From: Paralithodes platypus
Lineage: Eukaryota > Arthropoda > Malacostraca > Decapoda > Lithodidae
Direction of reading: 5' to 3'
NCBI GenBank assembly: GCA_032716605.1
Contig: CM064502.1
Coordinates: forward strand, 57,547,432 to 57,611,431
Length of the DNA: 64,000 nucleotides
Shown here: positions 63,441-64,000 of the stretch, piece by piece
Position numbering within the stretch: the stretch's first letter is position 1
How the letters are laid out: each line of letters starts with the position of its first letter
Translations under genes and position numbers: made by a program
Notes under the pieces: generated by a model
Told to the model about the DNA's origin: nothing
Databases searched by the model: none
What the model saw: the letters and a program-made list of their open reading frames with translations, nothing else

Positions 63441-64000
63441 TAAATGTACCACCAGGAACCAGCCAGTTTTGATTTTTTTTTTTTTTTTCAGAAACAATAG
63501 CGAATGGGTTAGGAATGAAGGAAAAACCACGAAAAACCGATCAAAAAGCTCAAAAAATGGTCCTACAAAGCCCCCCAAAACGGATTTTACAAGAGTAAAA
63601 AATTGAAGGCAATTTCCCCCAAAAAACATGTTTTTGCGCGCTCACGCGGTTTGACTTTGAGAGTTTTCAACCATCGGCATGGGTGCGTGGGATACTTACA
63701 CAGTTCCCATACAAATCTGAGCCCTCTAGGTAGACCCACTCTAAGCCTTACGACTGAGCTATAAGGGTGACGCGTCAGGCAAGTCGCTGGGTTTGGCGTT
63801 ACATACATAGGTGACTCATCAGACGCATTGCTGGGGCTGGCCGGTTAACTGTCTTCGTGGTGCGATGCATAAGGTGTTGATTTTCGGTGTGAGCGTCCTG
63901 GGTTCGAATCCACGGACTGCCACATGTGTTTGTAAATTTCATTAATCGATTTTAGGAGTAGAGTTGGTTGTTGGAAGGAACATAATAATAGAAAAATCGC

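Larger units (their letters stand above)
60912..63848. mobile_element. TTAA-C MITE inserted in the SINE (outer nest)
   Basis: Ends CCCGGTGAGCCCCAGCTAG and GCTGGGGCTGGCCGG, TTAA on both sides. Its own body is 60,916-60,937 and 63,441-63,844. The rest is inserted sequence at a TTAA. Confidence 0.88.
60828..63985 (+). mobile_element. Same SINE, second copy, split by a 2.9-kb nested block
   Basis: The 5' part 60,828-60,911 and 3' part 63,849-63,985 together equal the SINE at 60,259-60,470. The break is exactly at TTTAA|CTGTCTTCG, with TTAA present on both sides of the insert. Confidence 0.88.

Overview
The window is nuclear DNA of an arthropod, most likely a malacostracan and probably decapod crustacean. 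The evidence is spliced genes with GT/AG introns, a six-exon rhabdomeric opsin of crustacean type, CR1-like LINEs with short tandem 3' tails, many tRNA-derived SINEs, and TTAGG-like (CCTAA) runs. I cannot name the species. About 95% of the window is non-coding and mostly transposon-derived.

Two genes can be assembled exon by exon, both on the minus strand. (1) Positions 7,987-19,197 hold a ZC3H10-like protein with three CCCH zinc fingers: four coding exons whose splice phases all agree, 806 codons before the stop. (2) Positions 34,201-39,951 hold an r-opsin: six coding exons, 377 residues. It has a likely 5'UTR exon and TATA-type promoter near 41.66-41.85 kb. The two genes are not functionally linked as far as I can see.

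The rest is a dense, layered transposon landscape. Several short families are flanked by TTAA and have termini starting CCC, as in piggyBac-like non-autonomous elements. I name them TTAA-A (about 205 bp, hairpin-like, at least ten copies), TTAA-B (478 bp), TTAA-C (about 445 bp), TTAA-F (about 340-380 bp), TTAA-K (about 490 bp), TTAA-S (about 630 bp) and one further inner element near 60.9-62.8 kb. Family E has GCCGGTATCACACGAG termini. TA-flanked elements look Tc1/mariner-like. One element is hAT-like with an 8-bp target duplication, and one foldback element has a perfect 8-bp target duplication. LINE fragments of at least four kinds are present: an I/Jockey-like tail at 1-822, RTE-like copies at 11.4 and 30.7-31.9 kb, a longer degraded LINE at 26.2-29.0 kb and 53.7-55.0 kb, and CR1-like copies at 30.8-31.1, 32.2, 48-50.3 and 61.2-62.6 kb. 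None encodes an intact full-length element.

Layout: 0-6 kb LINE tail and small elements; 6.2-7.3 kb a TIR element; 7.3-19.2 kb the ZC3H10-like gene with transposons in its introns and directly after its stop codon; 19.2-26 kb small elements and hairpins; 26-33.7 kb LINEs with nested insertions; 33.9-41.9 kb the opsin gene; 42-47 kb TTAA-F/E/A clusters and a 25-bp satellite; 48-55 kb LINEs and TTAA-S; 55-60 kb foldbacks, a satellite and a long inverted repeat; 60.2-64 kb a multi-level nest of insertions inside a SINE.

The strongest observations are insertions that can be dated relative to one another from empty sites elsewhere in this same window, and duplicated opsin fragments (start-codon exon and 5'UTR exon) just upstream of the opsin. 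No new enzymatic or defence system was recognised.
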